DNA of 64,000 nt from Bifidobacterium coryneforme (GTDB lineage: Bacteria; Actinomycetota; Actinomycetes; Actinomycetales; Bifidobacteriaceae): contig NZ_CP007287.1 in the NCBI RefSeq assembly GCF_000737865.1, positions 1,496,972 to 1,560,971 on the forward strand, read 5' to 3'. A program made the translations under genes and the position numbers. The notes beneath the pieces were generated by a model. The model saw only the letters and a program-made list of their open reading frames with translations, ran no database searches and was not told the DNA's origin. Shown here piece after piece: positions 28,838 through 37,810 of the stretch (its first letter is position 1; every line of letters starts with the position of its first letter).

Positions 28838-30199
28838 TCAGTTCCGGGCAGCCAGCCCTTCGAGTCGGCGACGGAAGTTGGGCCAGTCCTGGCCAAAGGC
28901 ACCCAGGAGGGGACGCGAATCGACCTGGTCGACCGGAACCCAGGCCAATTCAATGCTCTCGTCATCGTTCATATGCGGACTCACCCGATGTCCGGGACGT
29001 TCGAAGGCCAGGATGGTTGTGTACCCCCATGGGCCGTGATCCTCACGGTGGGAGCCGACCACCTGGATATCCTCCGGGTGGATATCGGCCTCCTCATAGC
29101 TCTCACGCAGGCCACCCTCCAGGGGGTTCTCCCCATCGGATATGGCCCCGCCCGGCACACCCCAGGTGCCACCCTCGGCGCTCCACTTGGCTCGGTGCTG
29201 AAGGAGGACATCGGTCACCGCACCGGTTTGCTTGTCACGCCTGGCCAGGAGAACACCGGCCGCCCCATTCAGCCCCCAATGCTGCTTTCCGCAGGCACAC
29301 TTCACCCACCCGTCTCCCGGTTGGTGGACATTCCCCTCGGGTGGGACTACACCGGCCGGATCGGCATAGGTTTCCACCGGCTCCTCGGCCCCGACCAGGA
29401 CGGGATCCCAGAGGTCGGCCCAGTGCAATCCCAATTCCTCGACCATGGAACGCAGGGTGGGCATGCTCAGCCCCATAACCCCGCTGGGGTCACCCTCGAT
29501 TCCGGTGATGAAAGCACCCCCAAGGCCCTCCAAGGTAAAGGAACCAGCCACCTCCAAGGGCTCTCTACTGGCGATATAGGCCTCCATGTCGGCCTGGTCG
29601 TAGTGCCCGAATGAGACCTTGGCCCGGCTGACACCCTGAACCCGACGCCCTGTAGCCACATCAATCAGACAGTGTCCGGTGACCAATGTGCCGGTGCGGC
29701 CCCGCATGGCCATGAGCCGCTCCATGGCAATCTCCGGCCTGTGGGGCTTTCCAAGAATTCGCCCGTCCAGGGTGAAAAGCGAGTCGCATCCCAACAGCAG
29801 GGGGCCAACCTTGGCCTGTGCCATACCCGACCAGGACCTTACGGCCTGCTGCATGGGTCGAACCTGCGCAGGGCAAGCGGCCTGCCCATCAAGGGGCCGA
29901 ACCACAACCAGGTCTCCCTGGACCCGATGCTCGGTTTCGACAACCGACTGCAGGGTATGCAGAATCAGATCCGCCTTGCCTGCTGCCAGAACAGAGACCC
30001 GGTCCTCTATGGACAGGTCCGTCGCCTTCAATCCCCGCGACCGGGCAGCGTCCTCCAAGGCCCTGGGCTCGTCAAGGTGGGACTTGCGAATCACCGGGCT
30101 GATTCCCGCCTTGACCAGGAGCGCCTGGCGGGAAGGGGACTGGGAGGCCAGAATGAAGGGGACGTGTTCCCCGTTGCCTCCGGTTCGTACTGCCGCCAT
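28838..30199 (-). CDS. maf: Maf nucleotide pyrophosphatase fused to a Nudix hydrolase
   Basis: About 453 residues in two enzymes. Residues 10-290 form a Maf domain: ILASQSPSRQALL at the start, GCDSLFTLDGRILGKP, and GGAFITGIEGDPSGVMGLS. An insert of about 60 residues lies before GCDSLF. From about 320 a Nudix domain follows, with box GGAISDGENPLEGGLRESYE continued by EADI, that is G-x5-E-x7-RE-x2-EE. Both families remove damaged or modified nucleotides, so the fusion is a house-cleaning enzyme. The ATG start behind CCGGAAACC is preferred; a TTG eight codons earlier would overlap thrB. Downstream of hom and thrB. Confidence 0.9.
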   Translation of the reverse strand: MAAVRTGGNGEHVPFILASQSPSRQALLVKAGISPVIRKSHLDEPRALEDAARSRGLKATDLSIEDRVSVLAAGKADLILHTLQSVVETEHRVQGDLVVVRPLDGQAACPAQVRPMQQAVRSWSGMAQAKVGPLLLGCDSLFTLDGRILGKPHRPEIAMERLMAMRGRTGTLVTGHCLIDVATGRRVQGVSRAKVSFGHYDQADMEAYIASREPLEVAGSFTLEGLGGAFITGIEGDPSGVMGLSMPTLRSMVEELGLHWADLWDPVLVGAEEPVETYADPAGVVPPEGNVHQPGDGWVKCACGKQHWGLNGAAGVLLARRDKQTGAVTDVLLQHRAKWSAEGGTWGVPGGAISDGENPLEGGLRESYEEADIHPEDIQVVGSHREDHGPWGYTTILAFERPGHRVSPHMNDDESIELAWVPVDQVDSRPLLGAFGQDWPNFRRRLEGLAARN

Positions 30200-30212
30200 T
30201 GGTTTCCGGGTT

Positions 30213-31280
30213 TCAACTGCCAATCAGGTCACCTTCCTCGTCACTCTCCACCTGGACCCCATTACGGTCCACATCCAATTGCAGAACCTGCCAATGCCCC
30301 GATTCGAGCTCACCCTTGGCCAGGGTTTTCAAGTCCTCCGAAGCATCCCCGTAGTGAAGGACGATGACACAGGGACCGGCACCCGAGACCGCCGCGGCAT
30401 ACCCGTGCCGGCGGAAAAGGCCGATCAGATCGGTCGCAGGTGGCATCAGTCCCGCCCGGTAAGGCTGGTGGAGCCGGTCCTGCGTGGCCGCGAACAGGAG
30501 CGCGTTGGCCCTGGCAGCGAGATTCCCCTGGCCATCGAATTGACCACTCCCCATGTCGGCCATGCCTGAAGGGTTCAATGCTCCCGGTATCAGGGCGACC
30601 CTGGACAGGTTGTGAATGGCATCGGCGTAAGGCACCCGGTCGGGCAGGGCCTGTCGGGCCTTCTGGGTGGACAGTCGGAAGTCGGGCACAAAGACCGTGG
30701 CCCTGATGGCAGGGTCAACCTGGTAGCGCAGACTATGGAAACCGGGGGTCAAGGGTGTCCCTCCCGCTATGGGCAGTGACCCCACCCCCTCATCAGTGAT
30801 GAGATCGTAGGAGACGGTCAAGCCCCCATAGACCGCCGGCGCCACATTGTCGGGGTGCCCCTCGATCCGTGCAGCCAGATCGAAGACCGCATCCCTGGAG
30901 AATCCTCCCGGGTGGGCGAAGGCTGCAGCCGCGCTGATTCCGGCCACGATGGCCTCAGCGCTGGATCCGAGGCCCCTGGCCTGCGGGATTCGATTGCGGG
31001 CAGTCATGAGGAAGCCGAACCTAGGTAGGCCAAAAACCTGGCAGGCCTTTCGGAATGCGGAGACGACCAGGTGGGTCTCATCCCTGGGAAGGGTGTCCTC
31101 TCCCTCCCCTTCGATGATGACCTTGACACCCGTGTCGGCCGGGTCGTCCGACCGGGTGAAAACGATCTCGTCGTGATAATCCAGCGCCAGGCCCACGGTA
31201 TCGAATCCCGAACCCAGGTTGGCGCTGGTCGCCGGCACCCGTATCCGGACGGTCCGCGCGCAGGGACGGTCCGCGCCCAT
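30213..31280 (-). CDS. thrB: Homoserine kinase
   Basis: 355 residues of the GHMP kinase family, somewhat longer than the usual 300-320. Motifs: VPATSANLGSGFDTVGLAL at the N-terminus, the ATP loop PQARGLGSSAEAIVAG, and AVSGAGPCVIVL near the C-terminus. It makes O-phosphohomoserine for threonine synthesis. Its ATG overlaps the TGA of hom by one base (TGATG), so the two are translationally coupled. thrC is not in the window. Confidence 0.96.
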   Translation of the reverse strand: MGADRPCARTVRIRVPATSANLGSGFDTVGLALDYHDEIVFTRSDDPADTGVKVIIEGEGEDTLPRDETHLVVSAFRKACQVFGLPRFGFLMTARNRIPQARGLGSSAEAIVAGISAAAAFAHPGGFSRDAVFDLAARIEGHPDNVAPAVYGGLTVSYDLITDEGVGSLPIAGGTPLTPGFHSLRYQVDPAIRATVFVPDFRLSTQKARQALPDRVPYADAIHNLSRVALIPGALNPSGMADMGSGQFDGQGNLAARANALLFAATQDRLHQPYRAGLMPPATDLIGLFRRHGYAAAVSGAGPCVIVLHYGDASEDLKTLAKGELESGHWQVLQLDVDRNGVQVESDEEGDLIGS

Positions 31281-32617
31281 CAGAGGGCATCCTGGTCAAA
31301 GACACGCAGGACGGATGCCTGACCGGTCACCGAATCGAAGGTGGAAACCTGCTTGACCACTCGGCGCAGGGTCACTTCATCACAGAGGTGAGTGACGACC
31401 CTGAGCTGCTGGATCTCCCCGCTGTAGCCCGGATCGTGCATGGTGGGTTTGATGTCCTGGTTGACCCCGTTGATGGATATTCCCTCCCGGGAGAAGACCT
31501 GGGCGATGGCAGCCAGGACGCCGGGCTTGTCATGGATGAGGAAACGAACCGCGAAGGCCGCCCGCGAAGCCTCAAGCGGGGCCATGGGAATCCGGGCGTA
31601 CATGGGAATGATTGGTCCCATCCCCTGCTGGGCTATGTGCCTTGCCTCGGTGACCACATCACCAACCACGGCGGAGGCCGTAGGGGCACCACCGGCACCA
31701 CGTCCGTAGAACATCAGGTCGTCGGCCGCCTCCGCGGTGACGAAGACCGCGTTGAAGCTGTCCCGGACGGAAGCCAGCGGGTGGGTGTCCGGAATCAGGG
31801 CCGGGTAGACCCTGGCGGAGATGCCCTGGTCCGTCCGCTCCGCCACGGCAAGAAGTTTGATGACCCGACGCTCGGCCTTGGCCGCAGCGATGTCGTCCGC
31901 TGTGATTGACCTGATTCCCTCAACCGGAACGTCATCCATCCTCACATCCCGATGGAAGGCCAATGTGGCCATGATGGCGGCCTTGGCCGCCGCATCCAGA
32001 CCGTCCACATCGGCCGTGGGATCGGCCTCCGCGAACCCCTTGGCCTGGGCATCGCTCAGCGCCTCCTCGAACTGGAGGCCCTTGGTGGTCATTTCGTCGA
32101 GAATGTAGTTGGTGGTTCCATTGACGATTCCCACCAGACTGGTGATCCTGTCGCCCACCAGGGACTCACGCAGAGGACGGACGATGGGAATGGCACCACC
32201 AACGGCCGCCTCGAAGTAGATATCCACACCATGGTCCTGGGCGGCCCGGTAGAGTTCCGGCCCGTGCTGGGCAAGAAGGGCCTTGTTGGCCGTGACCACG
32301 GAGGCACCGGATTCGATGGCCTTGAGAAGGAGGGTCCTGGCCGGCTCGATGCCGCCAATCAACTCGATGACGATATCGGCCCGGGTGACCAGGCCCTCCG
32401 AATCGGTGGTCAGAAGGGAACGGTCGATCCAATCCGCCGTGACCTTGGAGGGATCCAGCACGGCAATGCCGACCAATTCGAGTGGGCGCCCGACCCTGCT
32501 GGCCAGGTCATCGCATTCCTCTACCAGCAGGCGTGCCGTCTGCGAGCCTACGGTTCCGGCCCCCAGAAGGGCTATGCGGATGGGTTTATCGGACTCGACT
32601 TCGGGCTTCGCGGACAT
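31280..32617 (-). CDS. hom: Homoserine dehydrogenase
   Basis: 445 residues: an N-terminal NAD(P)-binding domain (IALLGAGTVGSQTARLL), a catalytic domain with VVTANKALLAQHG and the family signature GFAEADPTADVDGLDAAAK, and a C-terminal ACT domain (about 365 onward: FLIHDKPGVLAAIAQVFSRE). The ACT domain usually allows feedback inhibition by threonine. The enzyme reduces aspartate semialdehyde to homoserine. First gene of hom-thrB. Confidence 0.96.
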   Translation of the reverse strand: MSAKPEVESDKPIRIALLGAGTVGSQTARLLVEECDDLASRVGRPLELVGIAVLDPSKVTADWIDRSLLTTDSEGLVTRADIVIELIGGIEPARTLLLKAIESGASVVTANKALLAQHGPELYRAAQDHGVDIYFEAAVGGAIPIVRPLRESLVGDRITSLVGIVNGTTNYILDEMTTKGLQFEEALSDAQAKGFAEADPTADVDGLDAAAKAAIMATLAFHRDVRMDDVPVEGIRSITADDIAAAKAERRVIKLLAVAERTDQGISARVYPALIPDTHPLASVRDSFNAVFVTAEAADDLMFYGRGAGGAPTASAVVGDVVTEARHIAQQGMGPIIPMYARIPMAPLEASRAAFAVRFLIHDKPGVLAAIAQVFSREGISINGVNQDIKPTMHDPGYSGEIQQLRVVTHLCDEVTLRRVVKQVSTFDSVTGQASVLRVFDQDAL

Positions 32618-32767
32618 GTGCGCTCCTTAAGCTTGCACCCGAGGCACCGGGTACTGTGATTCCTCATCCTAAAGAATCAATCCGACACCTGCGGGGATGA
32701 TTCCACCCCCCGGAATCCATCATCCTAAGCCGCAGACTGCTGGTCCGGAGCGGTCATGAACGAAACC

Positions 32768-33184
32768 TCAGACCCGCAGCAAGTGGTCTTGCTTATCCGA
32801 CAGGACCACCCTGACCTCATCGACGACGATTTCGAAGAGGGCCACCCTGTCTCGGACCGGCCTGATGTGCTCCATGTATCCCGGCCGTTTCTCCTCAAGG
32901 ACCGGCGCCACCTCCTCAAGGGTCCGGGAACTGGGCCTGGCCACTCCCTCGCCCCGCACACACTCGATTCTCTCTGCGGGGAGGGTGGTGAAAGCCACCT
33001 TGTCATTCTGCCTGATCTGCTCCACTTTCGCCGATTTCGGATAGGTGACGAAGTAGATGACCTTGTTGACCTTGTCGTAGACGAAACCGATCATCCTCAC
33101 ATCAGGCTGCCCATCGACACTGGTGGCCAGGGCCATGAGCTTTTGCGTGTCCATGATCCTCAGAAACTCCTGGCGAACATCCAT
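32768..33184 (-). CDS. Pyridoxamine 5'-phosphate oxidase-like flavin-binding protein
   Basis: 138 residues with a split-barrel fold pattern: MDTQKLMALATSVDGQPDVR, then VIYFVTYPKSAKVEQIRQND and VAFTTLP. This is the small FMN- or F420-binding group, not the true PdxH, which is longer and carries more substrate residues. Ligand and substrate are unknown. A good AAGGAGAACG precedes the ATG. It stands between lysA and hom but has no evident part in amino acid synthesis. Confidence 0.8.
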   Translation of the reverse strand: MDVRQEFLRIMDTQKLMALATSVDGQPDVRMIGFVYDKVNKVIYFVTYPKSAKVEQIRQNDKVAFTTLPAERIECVRGEGVARPSSRTLEEVAPVLEEKRPGYMEHIRPVRDRVALFEIVVDEVRVVLSDKQDHLLRV

Positions 33185-33217
33185 GATCGTTCTCCTTGCC
33201 TTCCGGCTCGTGTGATT

Positions 33218-34759
33218 CTAGCCCTGATCCAGTTCGAGCAGGTCTTCCATGGCCTGCCCCCGCAGCATCAGGTGGTCACCGGCCCCGTCCACCGCCACGA
33301 CCGGCGGTATCAGGACCTGGTTGTAGTTGTTGGCCATGGTCCGCCCGTAGGCCCCGGTCACCGGCACCAGGAGGAGGTCCCCCCGGCGGATGTCCTTGGG
33401 CAGGGAAACATCGCGCACGATGATATCGCCCGACTCACAGTGCTTGCCGACCACCCGGGCGCGAATGGTCTCCGAACTGCCTCTCCTATTGGCCAGAACA
33501 GCCGTGTAGTCCGCCCCGTAAAGCGCCGGGCGGATATTGTCACTCATGCCGCCATCCACTGACACGTAAGTCCGCACGGTCCCGTCCGAGAGGGGTACAG
33601 GCTTGACCGCCCCCACCCGATACAGGGTCATGCCGCTGGGGCCTGCAATCCACCGGCCAGGTTCGAAGGAGATGATGGGCATGGGCATACCCAGCCGGTC
33701 GTTTATCCTGCCGATGGCCAGACCCAGGTCGCCAAGAGCACCCGACAGGTCCATCCGATCCTCGTCCGGCAGGTAGGGAACGGAGAAACCGCCACCCAAA
33801 TCCACCTCGGGCAGCAGGAAACCGTCGGTCTCCCAGAAGGTCCGTCTGAGCAACATCATCCGATTGGCTGCCTGCCCGAAGGCCGAGTCACCGTGAATCT
33901 GTGATCCGATGTGGGTATGGATTCCCACCAGTTCCAGGTCGCCTGCATGGGCCTGGATATCCTTCAGAACCCTGATGGCGGGACCGTTGGCCAGAGTATC
34001 CAAGGCGGCGGCCAGGACCGGATTGATCGGAGCCCTATCGGCACCTGCTTGGAAAAGGTCGGCGGAGTTCGCGGACAAGACCCCGTTGCCAGCCTCAGCT
34101 GTTCGGGACATTGATTCCTGCCCGTCGCCGGCGCCAAATCGATCAAGCGGGCTGGCATCAGCCCCTGGGGCCAGCATGGGGACGCCGAACTTCTGGTCCT
34201 CATGCGATGTGGAGATGTACTCGTGCCCACCGGCATGAACCCCCACCGTGACCCTGAGCATGACCCGGGCCCGTCTGCCCAGGCCATGGGCTATGGCCGC
34301 TATACGCTCCGGCTCATCGGCCGCATCGATGACGATCTTCCCATACCCCTCCTCTATGGCAAGGGATATCTCCCGATCGGACTTGTTGTTGCCGTGCAGC
34401 ACCAGGCGGCGTCCGGGGGCACCGGCTGCCTTGGCAATCAGCATCTCGCCCAGGGTACAGGTATCGATGTTGAGGCCCCTGTCCAGCATGATCCGGACGA
34501 CTTCCTTGCTCAGGAAGGCCTTGCCTGCGTAGCTGACCTGGGTGGTGGCTGTGGGAAGACTGCGGCTGGCGGTCTCCCTGAAGATCCTGGCCCGGTCGGC
34601 CATGAAGGAGGTGTCCATCAGATAGAGCGGGGTGCCGTACCGCTCAGCCAGATCCTCTACCGGGATGCTCCGGACATCCACTGCACCGGCATCATCCCGC
34701 CTGACAGCGGACGGCCAGATATCACCCAGGGCCGCCCCCTCTTCTTTCCGTTGACTCAC
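33218..34759 (-). CDS. lysA: Diaminopimelate decarboxylase
   Basis: About 513 residues; GTG start behind AGGAGGGGG. It makes lysine from meso-diaminopimelate with PLP. The PLP lysine is Lys80 in VSYAGKAF; other motifs are GVHAGGHEYISTSHEDQKFG, IHTHIGSQI, FEPGRWIAGPSG and DGGMSDNIRPALYG. Bacterial LysA is usually 410-450 residues. The extra length here is an insert of about 50-60 Asp/Ala/Gly-rich residues after QKFG (near 200-260) and an N-terminal tail. argS lies directly upstream. Confidence 0.95.
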   Translation of the reverse strand: MSQRKEEGAALGDIWPSAVRRDDAGAVDVRSIPVEDLAERYGTPLYLMDTSFMADRARIFRETASRSLPTATTQVSYAGKAFLSKEVVRIMLDRGLNIDTCTLGEMLIAKAAGAPGRRLVLHGNNKSDREISLAIEEGYGKIVIDAADEPERIAAIAHGLGRRARVMLRVTVGVHAGGHEYISTSHEDQKFGVPMLAPGADASPLDRFGAGDGQESMSRTAEAGNGVLSANSADLFQAGADRAPINPVLAAALDTLANGPAIRVLKDIQAHAGDLELVGIHTHIGSQIHGDSAFGQAANRMMLLRRTFWETDGFLLPEVDLGGGFSVPYLPDEDRMDLSGALGDLGLAIGRINDRLGMPMPIISFEPGRWIAGPSGMTLYRVGAVKPVPLSDGTVRTYVSVDGGMSDNIRPALYGADYTAVLANRRGSSETIRARVVGKHCESGDIIVRDVSLPKDIRRGDLLLVPVTGAYGRTMANNYNQVLIPPVVAVDGAGDHLMLRGQAMEDLLELDQG

Positions 34760-34803
34760 GGCACCCCCTCCTTGGCAGCGTGTTCTCCCTGTGGACGTTC
34801 GGG

Positions 34804-36561
34804 TCACATCCTGTCCGGCGCGCAGACACCCAGGAGGTCGAGACCGTTGGCAATGACCTGCTGGACCGCATCGTTGAGCCTGAGTCTGGCAGCGGCGCGG
34901 GCCGGTTCGGGATTCTTGTCCGTCTGCCGGGCCGGATCATCCGCCCCGGTCAACTCCATGGGAACCACCCGCTCCAGGTTGTACCAGCGATGGTACACAC
35001 CCGCCAGTTGCTCAAGGTAGTGGGCCACCCGGTGGGGAGCCTTCTGGTCGCCGGCGGTCTGCACAACATTTGGATAGAGGGCCAGGGTGGCCAGAACCTC
35101 GTTGTCCGCCTCGGTGTCCAGGAGGGACAAATCGGCCTTGGCGGATTCGATGCCCGCATCGGCCGCGTTCCGGTCGACGTTTTTGGACCGGGCGTGGGCG
35201 TACTGGACATAATAGACCGGGTTCTCATTGGTATGGGAGGCCAGGAGGTCAAGGTCGATGTCGACGGTCTGGTTGTAGTCGGTACGGGCCAGGGAGTACC
35301 GGGCCGCATCCACCCCGACGGCCTCGACCAGGTCATCGATGGTGACCACGTTGCCTGCCCGCTTGCTCATCCGCACGGTCTGACCGTCCTTGAGCACATT
35401 GACCAGCTGTCCAATCAGGATCTGCATGTTGACGCCCGGCGTATCGCCGAATGCGGCGCAGATGGCCATCATCCTGCCGATGTAGCCATGATGGTCCGCC
35501 CCAAGCATGTAGATGGCCTCATCACAGGGGTCCTTCTCCCGCCTGCGCTTATTCAGATAGTAGGCGATGTCGGCAGCCACATAGGCGGCGTTCCCATCGG
35601 ATTTGACAACCACGCGGTCCTTGTCATCGCCATACCTGCTCGACCGGAACCAGGTGGCTCCGTCCTTCTCATAGATGTCATCACGGGTGCGCAGTTCTTC
35701 GATGGCCTCCTGAACCTGACCCGACTCATACAGGCTGTTCTCGTGGAACCAGACGTCGAAATCAACGCGGAAGGCCTGCATGGACCTTCGTATCTCGTCG
35801 AACATCATCGGAACGGCCCGACTGCGGAAGGCCTCGCGCTGCTCGCTGTCACCCTCGGCACCGTCCTCATCCCTGACCCGGGGCAGAGCCAGTACATCCA
35901 GTCCATCGGCCTTGGCCTGGTCCACCACCCTCTGGGCGATCTCATCGATGTAGGCACCCTTGTATCCATCGGCAGGTACGGGCTCATGATGTGCCGCAGC
36001 AACCAGGGAACGGGCGAATCGGTCGATTTGCGTGCCATGGTCGTTGAAGTAATACTCACGTACCACCTTGGCTCCGTTGGCCTCCAGGACCCGGGCCATG
36101 GAATCGCCGACCGCAGCCCAGCGGGTTCCACCGATGTGGATGGGGCCGGTGGGATTCGCGGAGACGAATTCCAGGTTCAGGGTCCGACCCTGTAGATGGT
36201 TGTTGGCCCCATAGGACCTGCCCTCACTGAGAACGGTGTCGACCACAGCGGCGGCCGAAGCCGAGTCCAGACTGATGTTGATGAAACCGGGGCCGGCTAC
36301 ATCCACACCGGAGATTCCGTCGGCCTGGGCCAGGGCCTCGGCCAGGGTCTGCCCCATATCACGGGGATTCATACCGGCCTTCTTGGCCAACTGCATGGCG
36401 ATATTGGTTGACCAGTCCCCGTGGGAACGGTCCTTGGGCCGCATGACGGCCAGGTTTTCGGCGGCTGGGACCATGGAGGCATCCAGGTCACCCAGGCGAT
36501 CCGCCTGGGCCAACTCGACGGCGGTTGAGGAAATGATACGGGCAAGTGCTTCAGGACTCAT
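34804..36561 (-). CDS. argS: Arginyl-tRNA synthetase
   Basis: 585 residues, class I. The ATP motifs are FVSANPTGPIHIGGTRWAAV (HIGG replaces HIGH, as in other Actinobacteria) and RMSKRAGNVVT (the KMSKS-type loop). The N-terminal Add-1 domain and the C-terminal DALR anticodon-binding domain (ARYSLARTDYNQTVDI, ending GVCAPDRM) are present. It is followed by lysA after 44 bases; argS-lysA is a common actinobacterial pair that may share arginine- or lysine-responsive control. Confidence 0.97.
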   Translation of the reverse strand: MSPEALARIISSTAVELAQADRLGDLDASMVPAAENLAVMRPKDRSHGDWSTNIAMQLAKKAGMNPRDMGQTLAEALAQADGISGVDVAGPGFINISLDSASAAAVVDTVLSEGRSYGANNHLQGRTLNLEFVSANPTGPIHIGGTRWAAVGDSMARVLEANGAKVVREYYFNDHGTQIDRFARSLVAAAHHEPVPADGYKGAYIDEIAQRVVDQAKADGLDVLALPRVRDEDGAEGDSEQREAFRSRAVPMMFDEIRRSMQAFRVDFDVWFHENSLYESGQVQEAIEELRTRDDIYEKDGATWFRSSRYGDDKDRVVVKSDGNAAYVAADIAYYLNKRRREKDPCDEAIYMLGADHHGYIGRMMAICAAFGDTPGVNMQILIGQLVNVLKDGQTVRMSKRAGNVVTIDDLVEAVGVDAARYSLARTDYNQTVDIDLDLLASHTNENPVYYVQYAHARSKNVDRNAADAGIESAKADLSLLDTEADNEVLATLALYPNVVQTAGDQKAPHRVAHYLEQLAGVYHRWYNLERVVPMELTGADDPARQTDKNPEPARAAARLRLNDAVQQVIANGLDLLGVCAPDRM

Positions 36562-36615
36562 GACCCCAAGTCTAACGGTCCTGGCGACGAGATGGCCGTC
36601 GAACCCGGACCGGAC

Positions 36616-37005
36616 TCAGGCCAGGGCAATCACATCTATCTCGACCAGGGCGCCTTTGGGAATCATATTGTTGCCGAAGGCCACACGGGCGGGGCGTACG
36701 GAGCCGATGAAGACCCGGGAATAGGCCTTGTCGACCTCGGTGAAATCCTCAACATTCCGCATGTAGACCGTAGCCTTGACCACCTTTTCCATCCCGGTAC
36801 CGGCAGCATCAAGTATGCTCTTGATGTTCTTCAGGGCCTGGGCTGCCTGGTCACCGGCCGTACCCTCCACCAGATCGCCGGTCTCCGGGTCGATACCGAG
36901 CTGCCCGGAAACAAAAACAAACCCGTTCGCCCTGACCGCCTGGCTATAGGCACCCAAGGCCTGGGGCGCATACGGTGTGCCAATCTCTTCAAGACCCTCG
37001 TCCAT
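36616..37005 (-). CDS. ridA: RidA/YjgF/YER057c family deaminase
   Basis: 129 residues, the usual size. Start: ATG behind AGGAGGAGGACG. Motifs: ALGAYSQAVRANGFVFVSGQ at the N-terminus, VVKATVYMRNVEDFTEVD, and RPARVAFGNNMIPKGALVEI, where the Arg anchors the imine substrate in the trimer. RidA hydrolyses reactive enamine/imine intermediates from PLP enzymes, which fits the neighbouring amino acid genes only loosely. Probably transcribed on its own, ahead of argS. Confidence 0.93.
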   Translation of the reverse strand: MDEGLEEIGTPYAPQALGAYSQAVRANGFVFVSGQLGIDPETGDLVEGTAGDQAAQALKNIKSILDAAGTGMEKVVKATVYMRNVEDFTEVDKAYSRVFIGSVRPARVAFGNNMIPKGALVEIDVIALA

Positions 37006-37241
37006 GAACGTCCTCCTCCTGTGCAGACCCTCCGGCGCCGTCCAGCAGGCGGTCGGGCAGGGGCCAGTGGTCGACCGGGGAATCCCGGCCGAATTGCCTC
37101 CAACTATAAACCGCCAGCAATCCGGATGTCGGGCAGTGACCAAGTATGGGCTCACCGATAAGCCAGCTCGTAACACAAAGGGTCGAAAGCGATGCCCGAG
37201 CCAGGCTTGAAAAGAAACACGATATAAAAAACGGAATGGAG

Positions 37242-37314
37242 TGGGCTCGAAGGGATTCGAACCCTCGACCTTCTGTTCCGGAGACAGACGCTCTATCCAC
37301 TGAGCTACGAACCC
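37242..37314 (-). tRNA. tRNA-Arg (anticodon CCG)
   Basis: Cloverleaf: acceptor GGGTTCG with CGAGCCC (one G-U), D arm AGCTCAGTGGATAGAGC, anticodon stem TCTGT/ACAGA around CTCCGGA, T arm GGGTTCGAATCCC. CCA is not encoded. Confidence 0.95.
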
Positions 37315-37684
37315 GATTATGACCGTTCAAAAACGGTCAACAGGAACCATATTAGGACACCTTGCCGAAAACCGCACCCAGCGTAGGGCCTGGTGTCGCA
37401 CGATACAACCTTCCCCGCGGTGTGTCAGCGCAGGAAACCGACGAGAACCGGATGACATGCTATGACAGGACTCCGCAGAATCGTCTCAGACGCGCCGTTG
37501 CATCATCCACAATCCCGCGAAGTCACCACCTAACCCCGATTTCTTCCCTAGGGTTGTGTTCCACTGTAGTGATTCCCCCTTCTCTCCTCAAGCGGTCTTC
37601 ACATTCGTCACCGCGCTTCTGGACTGGCTCACCTCACTGCACTTTAGAAACCTGTAATGTGACGAATGTAACAACTTGTTTGCC
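37315..37684 (+). other. Intergenic region without a recognisable gene
   Basis: No frame with a start signal or known motif on either strand. A perfect 7-bp hairpin (GACCGTT/AACGGTC, 37321-37338) lies directly upstream of the tRNA-Arg gene. The remainder leads into the promoter-side region of the first surface-protein gene. Confidence 0.5.
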
Positions 37685-37759
37685 AAATCGTGTATCCTGA
37701 TAAGTGGGGTTATTACGGATGTTGGGGTTTGGATTTGGCTGCGCAATTGAGCCAAATCC
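37685..37759 (+). promoter_or_regulatory. Conserved 5' leader element of surface-protein gene 1
   Basis: AAATCGTGTATCCTGA, shared in near-identical form with the three paralogues, is followed about 30 bases later by a perfect 10-bp hairpin (37731-37740 with 37750-37759) and then CCCCTGGTTC. The coding start is 51 bases further on. Confidence 0.6.
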
Positions 37760-37810
37760 CCTGGTTCCACGCCCAAAACGATGGTGAAACCGGAAAAAGG
37801 AATACTACAA

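Noticed and set aside
32690-32725. Hairpin past the flavin-binding protein gene
   Set aside because: The stem is imperfect and has no U tract, so it is not listed as a terminator.
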